A stretch of 64,000 nucleotides of DNA. It comes from an uncultured Victivallis sp. (GTDB lineage: Bacteria; Verrucomicrobiota; Lentisphaeria; Victivallales; Victivallaceae). Positions 24,601 to 31,816 of the stretch are shown here, one piece after another (the first letter of the stretch is position 1; every line of letters starts with the position of its first letter). The stretch is from the NCBI RefSeq assembly GCF_944391105.1, contig NZ_CALXSK010000007.1:31877-95876 (forward strand), written 5' to 3'. Made by a program: the position numbers and the translations under genes. The notes under the pieces are model-generated. The model saw only the letters and a list, made by a program, of their open reading frames with translations, had not been told where the DNA came from and made no database searches.

Positions 24601-26791
24601 GGTAGGCTGCGGCCTGTTCCGGATCTTTGAGATTCGAGTTGAAATCTTTGAAATGCGGCAGAGTTAGCGAGGTCAGCATACCTCGCCGGGAAGTCCCCCG
24701 GTGAAACCCGTCGAGATAACAGAATACGCCAGGAGAAAAACTGTAATTCCAGCCGATAAGAAAATTTGCGCCGAAACCGCGCGCGGCACGAACCAGGTGT
24801 TCGATCCAGAGTTCCGAACCGAAATCGGCCTCCTGCGGGGTCTTGGTGACCAGCGCGCGCAAATGGATCTTCCGGCCGTTCAGGTAAAAGTCGCGACCAT
24901 CGATGCAGAATTCGCGGAATCCGAACTCCTGCGGAAGAAATTCGTCGAGCAGACCGCCCTTGTCGTCGAGCAGCCGGACTTTCGCCGTGTAGAGATTTCC
25001 CGGGGTGTCGATGTCCCAGAGCTTCGGATTTTGCCAGGCACCGCCGAACGAGTGGCGGAATCCGGGTTTCCCCGTGGAACGGAACGGTGTGGAGAGAAAC
25101 CGCTTCACCGCCCTGCCGTCTGCGTCGAACAGTTCCGCCTCCAGGCGGTAGCGTCCCGCCGGCAGCGCGACAAAACCGGTGTCAAAAGTGATCGCGGCAT
25201 TCTGTACCGAAGTGATAACGTGGACGTCGGAAACCGCCGCACCGGTCGGACGCGATTCCAGGAAGAGATTTCCGGTGATGCCGCGGTTCTGCAGCGCGCT
25301 CTGGTTTTTGATGAGGCGGTCGGCCGCCATGAAAGTCGCGCTCTCCTCAGGGTTCGCGCTGACCAGAAGTGCAAGTGTCTGCTTCTTCCCGGGGATCAGT
25401 TTTCCGGTCAGATCCGCCTCGCCGCCGGGATAGTAGAACTCCCCCGCTTCGATACCGTCCACGAAAATCTTCGCGCAACTCTGGATCAAGTCGGCGGAAA
25501 GTATGATTTCCCGACCGCTCCACTCTGCAGGGACCTCGATCTCCCGGCGATACCAGGCACTGTTGAGCTTCCACGGATCAATCTCGGCCATGAGGAGCGG
25601 AGAGAGATAAAAACTCATGCCGTTGGCTGCGACCGGCCACGCCCCCGGAATTTTGAAGTATCCCCAACCCGATCCCTCCGGAGGGAGGGCCGCAATCTCC
25701 TCTTTCTGCAGAACGGGCCGGAACTGCCAGAGTCCATTGAGGCAGATCCGTTCCCGGCTCGGAGTGGTGACATGTTCCGCATCGGCGAGCGAAAAAAGCT
25801 CCTCCACGGTCAGCCCGCCGGGCGGCGGGACATCACGATTCATTGCGGCGGGATCGTTCACGGCCTCGACCAGCAGATCGGCGAATTCCACTTTTCCGGC
25901 TGTTCCGAAGTTCGCCGGGCCGAGGGTCAGCGAGACCGCACCTTCCGGAACCGGATAGAGCCGGTCGCAATCGATCCAATCCCCCGTACCGCGTGCGCTG
26001 AAAACCTGCGGCCATTCGCCGACGCCTTTCCCGTTCCGGTCGTAAAAACGCATCGCCAGCCGGGCGTCCTGCCAGGATTCGGCGGCGGGAACGACCCCCG
26101 TGACCCGCATGCGCATCCGCACCCGCACGAACCGCTCTCCGGCTTTCAGGGGAAGAACCATGTTCAGCTGGCGATTTTCACCCTCGATCGTGATGAACCC
26201 TCTCCCGTCACGGAGTTCAGCTGTGATCCCCGCGGGAGCTTTCCCGCCCCGGAGCTTCCCCGTCCCGGGGTCGACAATCAGATTCGCAACCGGGGAGGGA
26301 CGTTCGTTCACGGCCTCGACCAGCAGATCGGCGAATTCCACTTTTCCGGCTGTTCCGAAGTTCGCCGGGCCGAGGGTCAGCGAGACCGCACCTTCCGGAA
26401 CCGGATAGAGCCGGTCGCAATCGATCCAATCCCCCGTACCGCGTGCGCTGAAAACCTGCGGCCATTCGCCGACGCCTTTCCCGTTCCGGTCGTAAAAACG
26501 CATCGCCAGCCGGGCGTCCTGCCAGGATTCGGCGGCGGGAACGACCCCCGTGACCCGCATGCGCATCCGCACCCGCACGAACCGCTCTCCGGCTTTCAGG
26601 GGAAGAACCATGTTCAGCTGGCGATTTTCACCCTCGATCGTGATGAACCCTCTCCCGTCACGGAGTTCAGCTGTGATCCCCGCGGGAGCTTTCCCGCCCC
26701 GGAGCTTCCCCGTCCCGGGGTCGACAATCAGATTCGCAGCTGGAAGCAGCGACGCCGCGAACACGATAAGCAATGAAAAAAATTTTTTCAT
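21650..26791 (-). CDS. Secreted multidomain GH2-like glycoside hydrolase (1713 aa) with duplicated N-terminal domain
   Basis: A signal peptide (MKKFFSLLIVFAASLLPA) is followed by two copies of a 145-residue beta-rich domain, identical at DNA level. A GH2 core follows: jelly-roll sugar-binding domain (LWQFRPVL, WYRREIEVP), Ig-like domain, then a TIM barrel. The usual Asn-Glu acid/base motif appears as VMNHNATG, and the nucleophile strand as VFVEWGLPH. A long C-terminal region holds a GATase-like alpha/beta segment and a second jelly roll (FWYRLEFELPGEF, WTWLNGHFLGE). The Glu-to-His change at the acid/base position makes the mechanism uncertain. The start at 26791 is fixed by GGAG and the signal peptide. 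It lies 18 nt after the pseudopilin gene. Natural substrate is unknown. Confidence 0.82.
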   Translation of the reverse strand: MKKFFSLLIVFAASLLPAANLIVDPGTGKLRGGKAPAGITAELRDGRGFITIEGENRQLNMVLPLKAGERFVRVRMRMRVTGVVPAAESWQDARLAMRFYDRNGKGVGEWPQVFSARGTGDWIDCDRLYPVPEGAVSLTLGPANFGTAGKVEFADLLVEAVNERPSPVANLIVDPGTGKLRGGKAPAGITAELRDGRGFITIEGENRQLNMVLPLKAGERFVRVRMRMRVTGVVPAAESWQDARLAMRFYDRNGKGVGEWPQVFSARGTGDWIDCDRLYPVPEGAVSLTLGPANFGTAGKVEFADLLVEAVNDPAAMNRDVPPPGGLTVEELFSLADAEHVTTPSRERICLNGLWQFRPVLQKEEIAALPPEGSGWGYFKIPGAWPVAANGMSFYLSPLLMAEIDPWKLNSAWYRREIEVPAEWSGREIILSADLIQSCAKIFVDGIEAGEFYYPGGEADLTGKLIPGKKQTLALLVSANPEESATFMAADRLIKNQSALQNRGITGNLFLESRPTGAAVSDVHVITSVQNAAITFDTGFVALPAGRYRLEAELFDADGRAVKRFLSTPFRSTGKPGFRHSFGGAWQNPKLWDIDTPGNLYTAKVRLLDDKGGLLDEFLPQEFGFREFCIDGRDFYLNGRKIHLRALVTKTPQEADFGSELWIEHLVRAARGFGANFLIGWNYSFSPGVFCYLDGFHRGTSRRGMLTSLTLPHFKDFNSNLKDPEQAAAYRRQAEHLIRRFQNVPGVVMLVMNHNATGYSGDQNPMRIGTAYKPEEALPDGALANRAQAVLAENIARKLDPSRPIYHHEGGNIGDVYTLNCYLNWAPRQERADWLENWEKNGTMPLVFVEWGLPHVASWSSYRGPSFIWSTKGLQCLWTNEFNAAILGEKAYRDEPAKQKLYDHQEKMIKGNELTFFSALGGNSIMNRVEDVNRVRAYYAQRVFRSLRARGISGILPWDQFLCWKWVADGPGVRQNPDRFRNLKQPGLVPDLLIPRGEYINNPFARYELNTTGEAVHAGFTEFLGWIGGKSGDITEEGHNFRPGETVRKTLVVLNDSRREAKVEWRWRVPTLGIEKSGSTVVAPAGRCDLPVEFTIPTAGAPEKFALEAEFDFPGQGRSCDRFMVDLVAQAAVKLASRVGLYDPEGKASLLLNRLGIPFRTVHSDRDLNGIEILILGRNALHGFPLHLSQRLENGLKLLVLEQPAQELNRLGLRTTEQGFREVFSVSDFSGDLRDWRGSATQLPGTFPLVPYEATSPQWDWNGFSNTRVWRAGNRGSLTEVLFEKPQVGNWNPLLQCGFDLQYVPLVEFVEGKGRIMFCQLAVTGRTEIEPQADDLLGRALERLDSARGPAPRNVRYLGGSEGAALLDALRIPRSADSGSTPAETLLVLGPGAEPGDLTDAVAAGLNVLALGFGQAELESMLPGKFHLQSGGYYSDQVENLRATPEFTGIGNAELHWRGKMQFDAFAPDSAGGRSLGIVRHGKGVFVSCQLPPWKFDEEEFYYRTTRRRSTFLVSRLAANLGARFESGLFALFDGVKGNLKFELPNDRWIGIADPEGEGRDRGWMNPDFRPNSRWRPVRVPGNFDVQFKELAKYDGLFWYRLEFELPGEFASSGDVELFLGAIDDESWTWLNGHFLGEVTKQTHPDNYWEAARIHHVDSDWLRPGKNVLVVLCNDTYRYGGILGIPKFKIPRRFDFYTDRPIASDDPYRYYRW
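25854..26288. repeat. 435-bp exact tandem duplication, unit 2 of the coding order
   Basis: All 435 bases match the segment at 26304-26738; the period is 450 bp. The unit encodes the second N-terminal accessory domain of the GH2-like protein. A different 15-bp spacer separates the units. Confidence 0.97.
26304..26738. repeat. 435-bp exact tandem duplication, unit 1 of the coding order
   Basis: This is an identical partner of 25854-26288. It starts within the signal-peptide junction (ANLIVDPGTGK) of the GH2-like protein. The period is a multiple of three, so the frame is kept. Confidence 0.97.
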
Positions 26792-26809
26792 GAACATCTC
26801 CAAATTCCG

Positions 26810-27505
26810 CTATTCCGCAGCCCATTTGATCGTAGTGGTCTGACCGATCGTGGTAGCCCGCAATTCCGCTTCCCCGATAAAGGATGCGTGTCCATCCGCC
26901 CAGTTCACGGAAAATTGAGAACGATTATGTCCGCGCCAGGGCCCGCTGCCCCAGGTGCCGAAATCGCCGATCGGATAGAATTTTGAAACCGAATATCCGT
27001 CGGCATTTCTGCCGTCGGCAAGAAACAGAAAACTCGACGGCTGCTTCATCAGTTTGAAGTTCAACATGGTTCCCCCGGTCACACCCGGTGCGCTGAGCTT
27101 GTAAGGACTTGGATATCCATCGTAATACTTTTCATCGAGAACGCATAACCCCAGATAATTAGCCGGATAGGCATAAGAGCTGACTTTGATGTCATCGCTG
27201 ATGTTGCCCTTGGGAATCGGTGCATCCGGACAGTTGAACGCTTTCCAGTCGGAAAGCTGAACAAAGCCTCCCCGTCTCAAACATCCTGACCAGGTCTCGT
27301 TTCCCCCCTCACAGACGATGACTCCGTCATAGGAATCCAGATACATCTGCGTGTAGGTCATCATCTGCTTGAGATTGTTGAGGCAGGCGCTGCCCCGTGC
27401 CCGCTGCCGCGCCTGATTCAGCGCCGGCAGCAACATCGACGCAAGTATTGCGATGATCGCGATCACAACGAGCAACTCTATCAAAGTAAACCATTTCCGT
27501 TTCAT
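26810..27505 (-). CDS. Prepilin-like (type II secretion pseudopilin) protein of cassette 1
   Basis: The 231-residue protein begins [20 protein letters not shown], a class III signal and hydrophobic assembly helix. [18 protein letters not shown] follows, then a soluble domain ending in a conserved H-(x10)-DGH motif ([14 protein letters not shown]). The residue before the cleavage-site Phe is Trp, where prepilin peptidase normally needs Gly. A GGAGGG ribosome site precedes the ATG. The gene is transcribed from a strong promoter at 27550-27578 and is followed 18 nt later by the GH2-like gene. A role as a dedicated pseudopilin or surface carrier is inferred. Confidence 0.85.
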   Translation of the reverse strand: MKRKWFTLIELLVVIAIIAILASMLLPALNQARQRARGSACLNNLKQMMTYTQMYLDSYDGVIVCEGGNETWSGCLRRGGFVQLSDWKAFNCPDAPIPKGNISDDIKVSSYAYPANYLGLCVLDEKYYDGYPSPYKLSAPGVTGGTMLNFKLMKQPSSFLFLADGRNADGYSVSKFYPIGDFGTWGSGPWRGHNRSQFSVNWADGHASFIGEAELRATTIGQTTTIKWAAE

Positions 27506-27549
27506 TTCATCCCTCCTGCGGTGAATGTTTTCGCGTCCCTCTGCTTTTA

Positions 27550-27578
27550 ATTATACCTGAGACGAATTGAAAAGTCAA
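27550..27578 (-). promoter_or_regulatory. Sigma70 promoter of the cassette 1 pseudopilin-hydrolase operon
   Basis: Minus strand TTGACT (27578-27573), 17 bp, TATAAT (27555-27550) is close to consensus. Transcription would start near 27543, leaving a 38-nt leader. Confidence 0.7.
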
Positions 27579-27586
27579 TATATTAA
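27553..27586. promoter_or_regulatory. Bipartite regulator site 1
   Basis: ATACCTGA (27553-27560) and CAATATATTAA (27576-27586) are separated by 15 bp. The site overlaps both the -35 and -10 of the pseudopilin promoter. The same two words recur in the same order at 27648-27671. Confidence 0.5.
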
Positions 27587-27647
27587 AGTTCGGGATAAAT
27601 ATATTTTTTGTCTCAGAAACACGCCAATTCGCCCGTCTTTCTTGAAA

Positions 27648-27671
27648 ATACCTGAAAAAACAATATATTAA
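27648..27671. promoter_or_regulatory. Bipartite regulator site 2
   Basis: ATACCTGA (27648-27655) and CAATATATTAA (27661-27671) are separated by 5 bp, exactly one helical turn less than in site 1. The site covers the -35 region of the regulator's own promoter. Confidence 0.5.
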
Positions 27672-27684
27672 CGCGAGATTTTTA

Positions 27685-27690
27685 TATAAT
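27685..27690 (+). promoter_or_regulatory. -10 element of the AraC/XylR-type regulator gene
   Basis: A perfect TATAAT lies 20 bp before the ATG at 27711. No good -35 is present at the right distance; bipartite site 2 occupies that place. An alternative TTGAAA, 17 bp, TATTAA pair (27643-27671) also exists. Confidence 0.45.
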
Positions 27691-27710
27691 TTGCACAATC
27701 CGGTATTGCC

Positions 27711-28868
27711 ATGAAACACATTCTCTGCGCCCTGATGGAACCGAACGAGGAGATTCTGAGACCGATTTACGAATATGGCCGGGAACACAACTGGCAGATC
27801 GAACGATGCGGCCGGCAGATTCCCGGCCACTGGTCGGGGGACGGGATCATTTCGGATTATCTGGAGCTGCCGGATTTTGCAGCGGTCATGGACTTCAAGT
27901 CGACTCCGACGGTGTCGCGACTGCTGCCGCCACGGGAAAACATCCGTACAATCCGCCCGGATACGCAGCAGATCGCCGGAATGATCGTCGACTATTTCAT
28001 GGACAAGGGTTTTACGAGATTCGCGACCGCGGCATCGAAAATCTTCCCGGAAGATATCGACGGCAAACCCCGGGATGTGCTCATGGCCGTGCAGCATGAG
28101 CTTGAATCGCGTGAACTCCAGCTCTTCAGTTGTCTCTGGGAGGGATGGCTGCCGAGAGCCGACTGGAATGATTATCACAAACGCCGCAAGCTGCTGCGCC
28201 GTTTTTTTTCTGAAATCCCCCGCCCGTTCGCTCTCATTCTCTCGGCAAGCACGGTGCTGCCGATCATCTACCGGACGCTGGAGGAACTCGGATTGCGGGT
28301 TCCGGAAGAGGTCTCCGTACTCTGCAATACCGATGACTGGAACGTGACCGAAAACGCAATGGTGCCGACCTCCTACGTCAGCGGCGAATTTCCGGTGCTC
28401 GGCCGCAAACTGCCCGAACTTCTCGACCGGATGATGGCTGGCGAGAAGATTCCCGAGGAGCCGATTTATGTGACTCCCTCCTCGATCATCTCGCGGCGCA
28501 GCACCGATTCACTGGCGGTGACGGATTTCCGACTGGCCAAAGCCGTCGGATTCTTCCTCCAGAATTACATGAATTTCATCGGAGTGGAAGACGCCGCGCG
28601 CATTGCAGGCGTCTCCCGCGGAATGCTGATCCGGCTGTTTCAGCAGCAGTTCGGCAAGGGGCCGCGCCGGTTTCTGCAGGAGATCCGCATGAATCAGATC
28701 CGTCATCTGCTCGACGGAACCGAGTTGCCGCTTTCGGAGGTGGCGCGCCGGGTCGGGTATGGTTCCGACATGGCGCTCTCGCTGGCGTTCAAGCGGGAAA
28801 CCGGCATGGCTCCCGGTGCCTACCGGATGTTGCGGCGCCATGCTCCGCAGAAACACGATCCGGCGTGA
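27711..28868 (+). CDS. AraC-family regulator with XylR-type sensor domain
   Basis: The 385-residue protein joins a LacI-like periplasmic-binding fold (residues 1 to about 270, including LRVPEEVSVLCNTDDWN) to a C-terminal AraC double HTH (AARIAGVSRGMLIRLFQQQF and LSEVARRVGYGSDMALSLAFK). This is the architecture of the xylose regulator XylR. It is divergent from the pseudopilin-GH2 operon, and the shared 205-bp region carries a repeated bipartite site. It is therefore the probable regulator of cassette 1 and of itself. Effector sugar is unknown. Confidence 0.9.
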   Translation: MKHILCALMEPNEEILRPIYEYGREHNWQIERCGRQIPGHWSGDGIISDYLELPDFAAVMDFKSTPTVSRLLPPRENIRTIRPDTQQIAGMIVDYFMDKGFTRFATAASKIFPEDIDGKPRDVLMAVQHELESRELQLFSCLWEGWLPRADWNDYHKRRKLLRRFFSEIPRPFALILSASTVLPIIYRTLEELGLRVPEEVSVLCNTDDWNVTENAMVPTSYVSGEFPVLGRKLPELLDRMMAGEKIPEEPIYVTPSSIISRRSTDSLAVTDFRLAKAVGFFLQNYMNFIGVEDAARIAGVSRGMLIRLFQQQFGKGPRRFLQEIRMNQIRHLLDGTELPLSEVARRVGYGSDMALSLAFKRETGMAPGAYRMLRRHAPQKHDPA

Positions 28869-28875
28869 TGCCGTC

Positions 28876-30024
28876 TCATCCCTGCGTCGGAACTGCGATC
28901 TGCGACTGGAGTTTCACGGCTTCGCGCAGGTCGCCGACCAGAATGCAGCCGACAAGACGGTCCGCTTCGTCATAGAAACGTTTTTGGAAAGTTCCGGTCG
29001 CGGCGTCCTGCGTGGTTTCGCTGCGCGCGCCCGCAAGTTTTCCGGCGGAGAAGAGTTTTATGCCGAACACCGAGAGCCGGGCCGGATACGCCTGCGGTAC
29101 GAACGGCTGTTCCTCCCCGAGCAGATTGTGTGCGGCGACGGTTCCCATCGACCGGGCGGCGTCGTAGAGTCCGTAGGAGGCTCCTTCCACTTCGGCGCAA
29201 TCTCCCGCCGCGTAGATGTCCGCGATTCCCGTGCGCAGGAATCGGTCGGTCACGATTCCGCGGTTGCACGGAATCCCGGCCGCCGCGGCGACTTCGATGT
29301 TCGAACGTACTCCGGCGGAGACCATGACCAGATCCGCTTCGTTTGTTCCGTCCTGGAGCGTCACGCCGGTGGCTTTTCCCGCTTCTCCCGCAATTGCTTC
29401 TACCCGGCAGCCGAACCGGAGCGTCAGATTTTCAATTTCGCCGAGCTTCTTCAGGACGAATCCGGCGGCTTCCTCGTCGAGGTTGCGCGGCAGCAGCAGC
29501 GGAGAACCTTCGAACACCGTGACGAGACAGCCGCGCTCAAGCAGGCTCTGCGCAAGCTCGAGCCCGAGCAGTCCGCCGCCGATGACCGCGGCATTTTTCA
29601 CCCCCGCATCGAGACGTGCGCGCAGTTTCTGAAGATCAGCGTATTCGCGCAGGGACATCACGCCGTCAAGATCCATTCCCGGCACCGGCGGGTAGAAGCA
29701 GTGCGAACCGGTCGCAAGCAGCAGCCGGTCATACGTCGATGGAGAGCCCGAGTCGAACGTGAGGGTTTTCGTGTTCGGGTCAATCGCACGAAGCGTGCGC
29801 CCGAGTTCGAGACCGATCCGGTTCTCCGCATAGAATGCGGCCGGCTTGATGAAGAACTGCGCGTCGGCAAGCTCTTCTGCAGCCATACGCGACAGTGCCG
29901 GTCTCCGGTAGGGGGGCACCGCCTCGCGACTGTAGATCGTGATTTCCGCATCGTCCGAAAGGGTGCGGATGTTCTTTGCCGCCTCGAATGCGGCGACGCC
30001 GCCGCCGATGATCGCGATTTTCAT
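28876..30024 (-). CDS. FAD/NAD(P)-dependent oxidoreductase, rubredoxin-reductase-like
   Basis: The 382-residue flavoprotein has the FAD dinucleotide fold at the N-terminus (IAIIGGGVAAFEAA), the internal NAD(P) fold (AAVIGGGLLGLELAQ) and the GIADIYAAGDCAE FAD-ribityl motif. It has no redox-active CxxC, so it belongs with rubredoxin reductases/NirB N-terminal type proteins and not with thioredoxin reductases. Length is normal for the group. It is divergent from the radical SAM fusion gene and convergent with the cassette 1 regulator (7-bp gap). The electron acceptor is probably a rubredoxin not encoded here. Confidence 0.86.
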   Translation of the reverse strand: MKIAIIGGGVAAFEAAKNIRTLSDDAEITIYSREAVPPYRRPALSRMAAEELADAQFFIKPAAFYAENRIGLELGRTLRAIDPNTKTLTFDSGSPSTYDRLLLATGSHCFYPPVPGMDLDGVMSLREYADLQKLRARLDAGVKNAAVIGGGLLGLELAQSLLERGCLVTVFEGSPLLLPRNLDEEAAGFVLKKLGEIENLTLRFGCRVEAIAGEAGKATGVTLQDGTNEADLVMVSAGVRSNIEVAAAAGIPCNRGIVTDRFLRTGIADIYAAGDCAEVEGASYGLYDAARSMGTVAAHNLLGEEQPFVPQAYPARLSVFGIKLFSAGKLAGARSETTQDAATGTFQKRFYDEADRLVGCILVGDLREAVKLQSQIAVPTQG

Positions 30025-30096
30025 GAAAAACCTCCGTTACGCAGTTGCAATTTCCGTATCCTTCCCTTACATTACCGCGACAGGAACGGCAAGTCA

Positions 30097-31806
30097 ATGG
30101 AAGAACTTCATTTTTTCAGCGATTATATCGCAAAGAAATACGGAGGGAAACGCCACCGGATCGGCATCGACCTCGCGCTGGGCTGTCCGAACCGGTTGAA
30201 CCGGTTCGGGCCGGGCTGCGTCTACTGCGCCGAGGACGGGAACCGGGCACGTCATCTCGCGCGCCATCTCGACCTCGCCGGGCAGGTCGAGGCGGGAATC
30301 CGGTTCGTGACCGACCGTTATGGAGCGACGGCTCCTTACATCGCCTATTTTCAGGCGTTCACTTCGACCTATGCGCCGGTGGAAACTTTGCGGAAACTTT
30401 ATGGCGAGGTGCTTGCGCTTGCTCCGTTCGCGATCGTGATCGTCGGGACGCGCCCCGACGCTCTGCCGCCCGGGACGGTCGATTTTCTCGCGGAACTTGC
30501 GCGCGATTACGAGGTATGGGTCGAACTCGGCGTCCAGAGTGCGCACGATTCGACGCTGGAGCTGATCCGGCGCGGTCACGATTTCGCGGCGGTGGAGGAT
30601 GCCGTGCGGCGGCTCGACGCGGCCGGGATCCGGGTCGGCTGTCACATGATTGCGGGACTGCCGGGGGAGGATCGCGCGATGTTCCTGGAATCCGCGCGCC
30701 GCATTGCAGTTCTGCCGTTCCGGGCAGTCAAGCTCCATCCGCTTCTGACGCTGAAAGGGACGCCGCTCGCGTCGCCCGATTTTCCGGTCAAGCCCGCCGG
30801 ACTCAACGAGTACGAGTACGCCGACTGGATCGGCGGATTTCTGCGCGAACTGCCGGAAGAGTGGCTCATCATGCGTCTCACGGCCGAGGCGGAGCCGGAG
30901 CGGATCATCACGCCGCGCTGGTGGATGTCCAAGAGCCGTTTTCTCGATTTCTTCCGGGAACAGTTCCGGAATCCCCCCTCGAACGGCGGGTTCGCGGGGG
31001 TCACGACCGGCGACGGTTCGCCGACGCTCTACCATCCCGGATTCCGTCAGCATTTTCATTCGCTCGCGGGAGCGGCGACCGAGGCGGAGCGGAAGTTCGT
31101 TCAGCCGTCCCGGCTGCGGGAACGGCTCGCCGGCGGGAAACCGGTCCGCGTGCTCGACATCGGGTTCGGGCTCGGGACGAACTGCAGTGCAGCGTTGCGC
31201 TGTGGGGGAAACTGCGAAATCGTCACACTCGAGAACGATCCGCGCGTTCTGCATGCGGCCCGCGGACTTTATCCTTCGGAAAGCCTTGAATTCCGCCTCG
31301 TCGAAGCGCTCGCGCAGACCGGGTGTTTTGTAGAAGGCGAAGGCCGGGTCGAACTGCTCTGCGGCGACGCGCGCGATAGGGTCTCCCGGCTTGAACCGGG
31401 GAGTTTCGACGTGATCTTTCAGGACGGCTTTTCGCCGGACTGCAACCCGGAGCTGTGGAGCTATGATTTCGTGCGGCAGCTCGCGCGATTGCTGAAACAC
31501 GACGGCGTGATCGTGAGTTACTGCAGTGCGTTTCCGTATCGCGGTGCGCTTTTGCGGGCTGGACTTGCGGTCGGGGAGTCGGAGCCGTTCGGCCGCAAGC
31601 GCGGCGGTACGGTCGCGGCGTTCGATCCGGCGCTGCCGCCGCTGCCGCTCCCGGAGAAAGAGCGCGGCATCATCCTGCGCTCGACCGCCGGAACCGCCTA
31701 CCGCGACCCGACGCTCGCGGGGAGCCGCGAGGAGCTCTTCCGCCGCCGTGAAGCCACCGTCGCCCGCCTCCGCCGCCGCGGCGTCCCGAAGTGGTTCAAG
31801 GCATAA
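30097..31806 (+). CDS. Fusion of radical SAM (YhcC/YtqA type) and MnmC-like methyltransferase
   Basis: Residues 1 to about 300 form a radical SAM protein of the YhcC/YtqA family. The cluster motif is CPNRLNRFGPGCVYC (Cx10Cx2C), and VELGVQSAHDSTL and GCHMIAGLPGE follow. From about residue 305, DGSPTLYHP, FHSLAGA, VLDIGFGLGTN and FQDGFSPDCNPELWS identify the SAM-dependent methyltransferase domain of MnmC (DUF752). This domain makes mnm5U34 from nm5U34 in tRNA. The FAD oxidase half of MnmC is absent. A single chain with both activities suggests tRNA wobble-uridine maturation. The frame is open far upstream, but the ATG at 30097 starts the first domain; the ribosome site is weak. queA follows convergently. 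Confidence 0.85.
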   Translation: MEELHFFSDYIAKKYGGKRHRIGIDLALGCPNRLNRFGPGCVYCAEDGNRARHLARHLDLAGQVEAGIRFVTDRYGATAPYIAYFQAFTSTYAPVETLRKLYGEVLALAPFAIVIVGTRPDALPPGTVDFLAELARDYEVWVELGVQSAHDSTLELIRRGHDFAAVEDAVRRLDAAGIRVGCHMIAGLPGEDRAMFLESARRIAVLPFRAVKLHPLLTLKGTPLASPDFPVKPAGLNEYEYADWIGGFLRELPEEWLIMRLTAEAEPERIITPRWWMSKSRFLDFFREQFRNPPSNGGFAGVTTGDGSPTLYHPGFRQHFHSLAGAATEAERKFVQPSRLRERLAGGKPVRVLDIGFGLGTNCSAALRCGGNCEIVTLENDPRVLHAARGLYPSESLEFRLVEALAQTGCFVEGEGRVELLCGDARDRVSRLEPGSFDVIFQDGFSPDCNPELWSYDFVRQLARLLKHDGVIVSYCSAFPYRGALLRAGLAVGESEPFGRKRGGTVAAFDPALPPLPLPEKERGIILRSTAGTAYRDPTLAGSREELFRRREATVARLRRRGVPKWFKA

Positions 31807-31816
31807 GCTGAGAGAC

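Noticed and set aside
24701..26776. Long open frame on the plus strand (691 codons) opposite the GH2-like gene
   Set aside because: It is the antisense of a gene with clear signal peptide and GH2 motifs; composition is Arg/Pro-rich with no recognisable domain or ribosome site, typical of GC-rich shadows.
28759..30096. N-terminal extension of the radical SAM frame by 446 codons
   Set aside because: It is antisense to the flavoprotein gene at 28876-30024 and has no domain. The ATG at 30097 begins the radical SAM fold.
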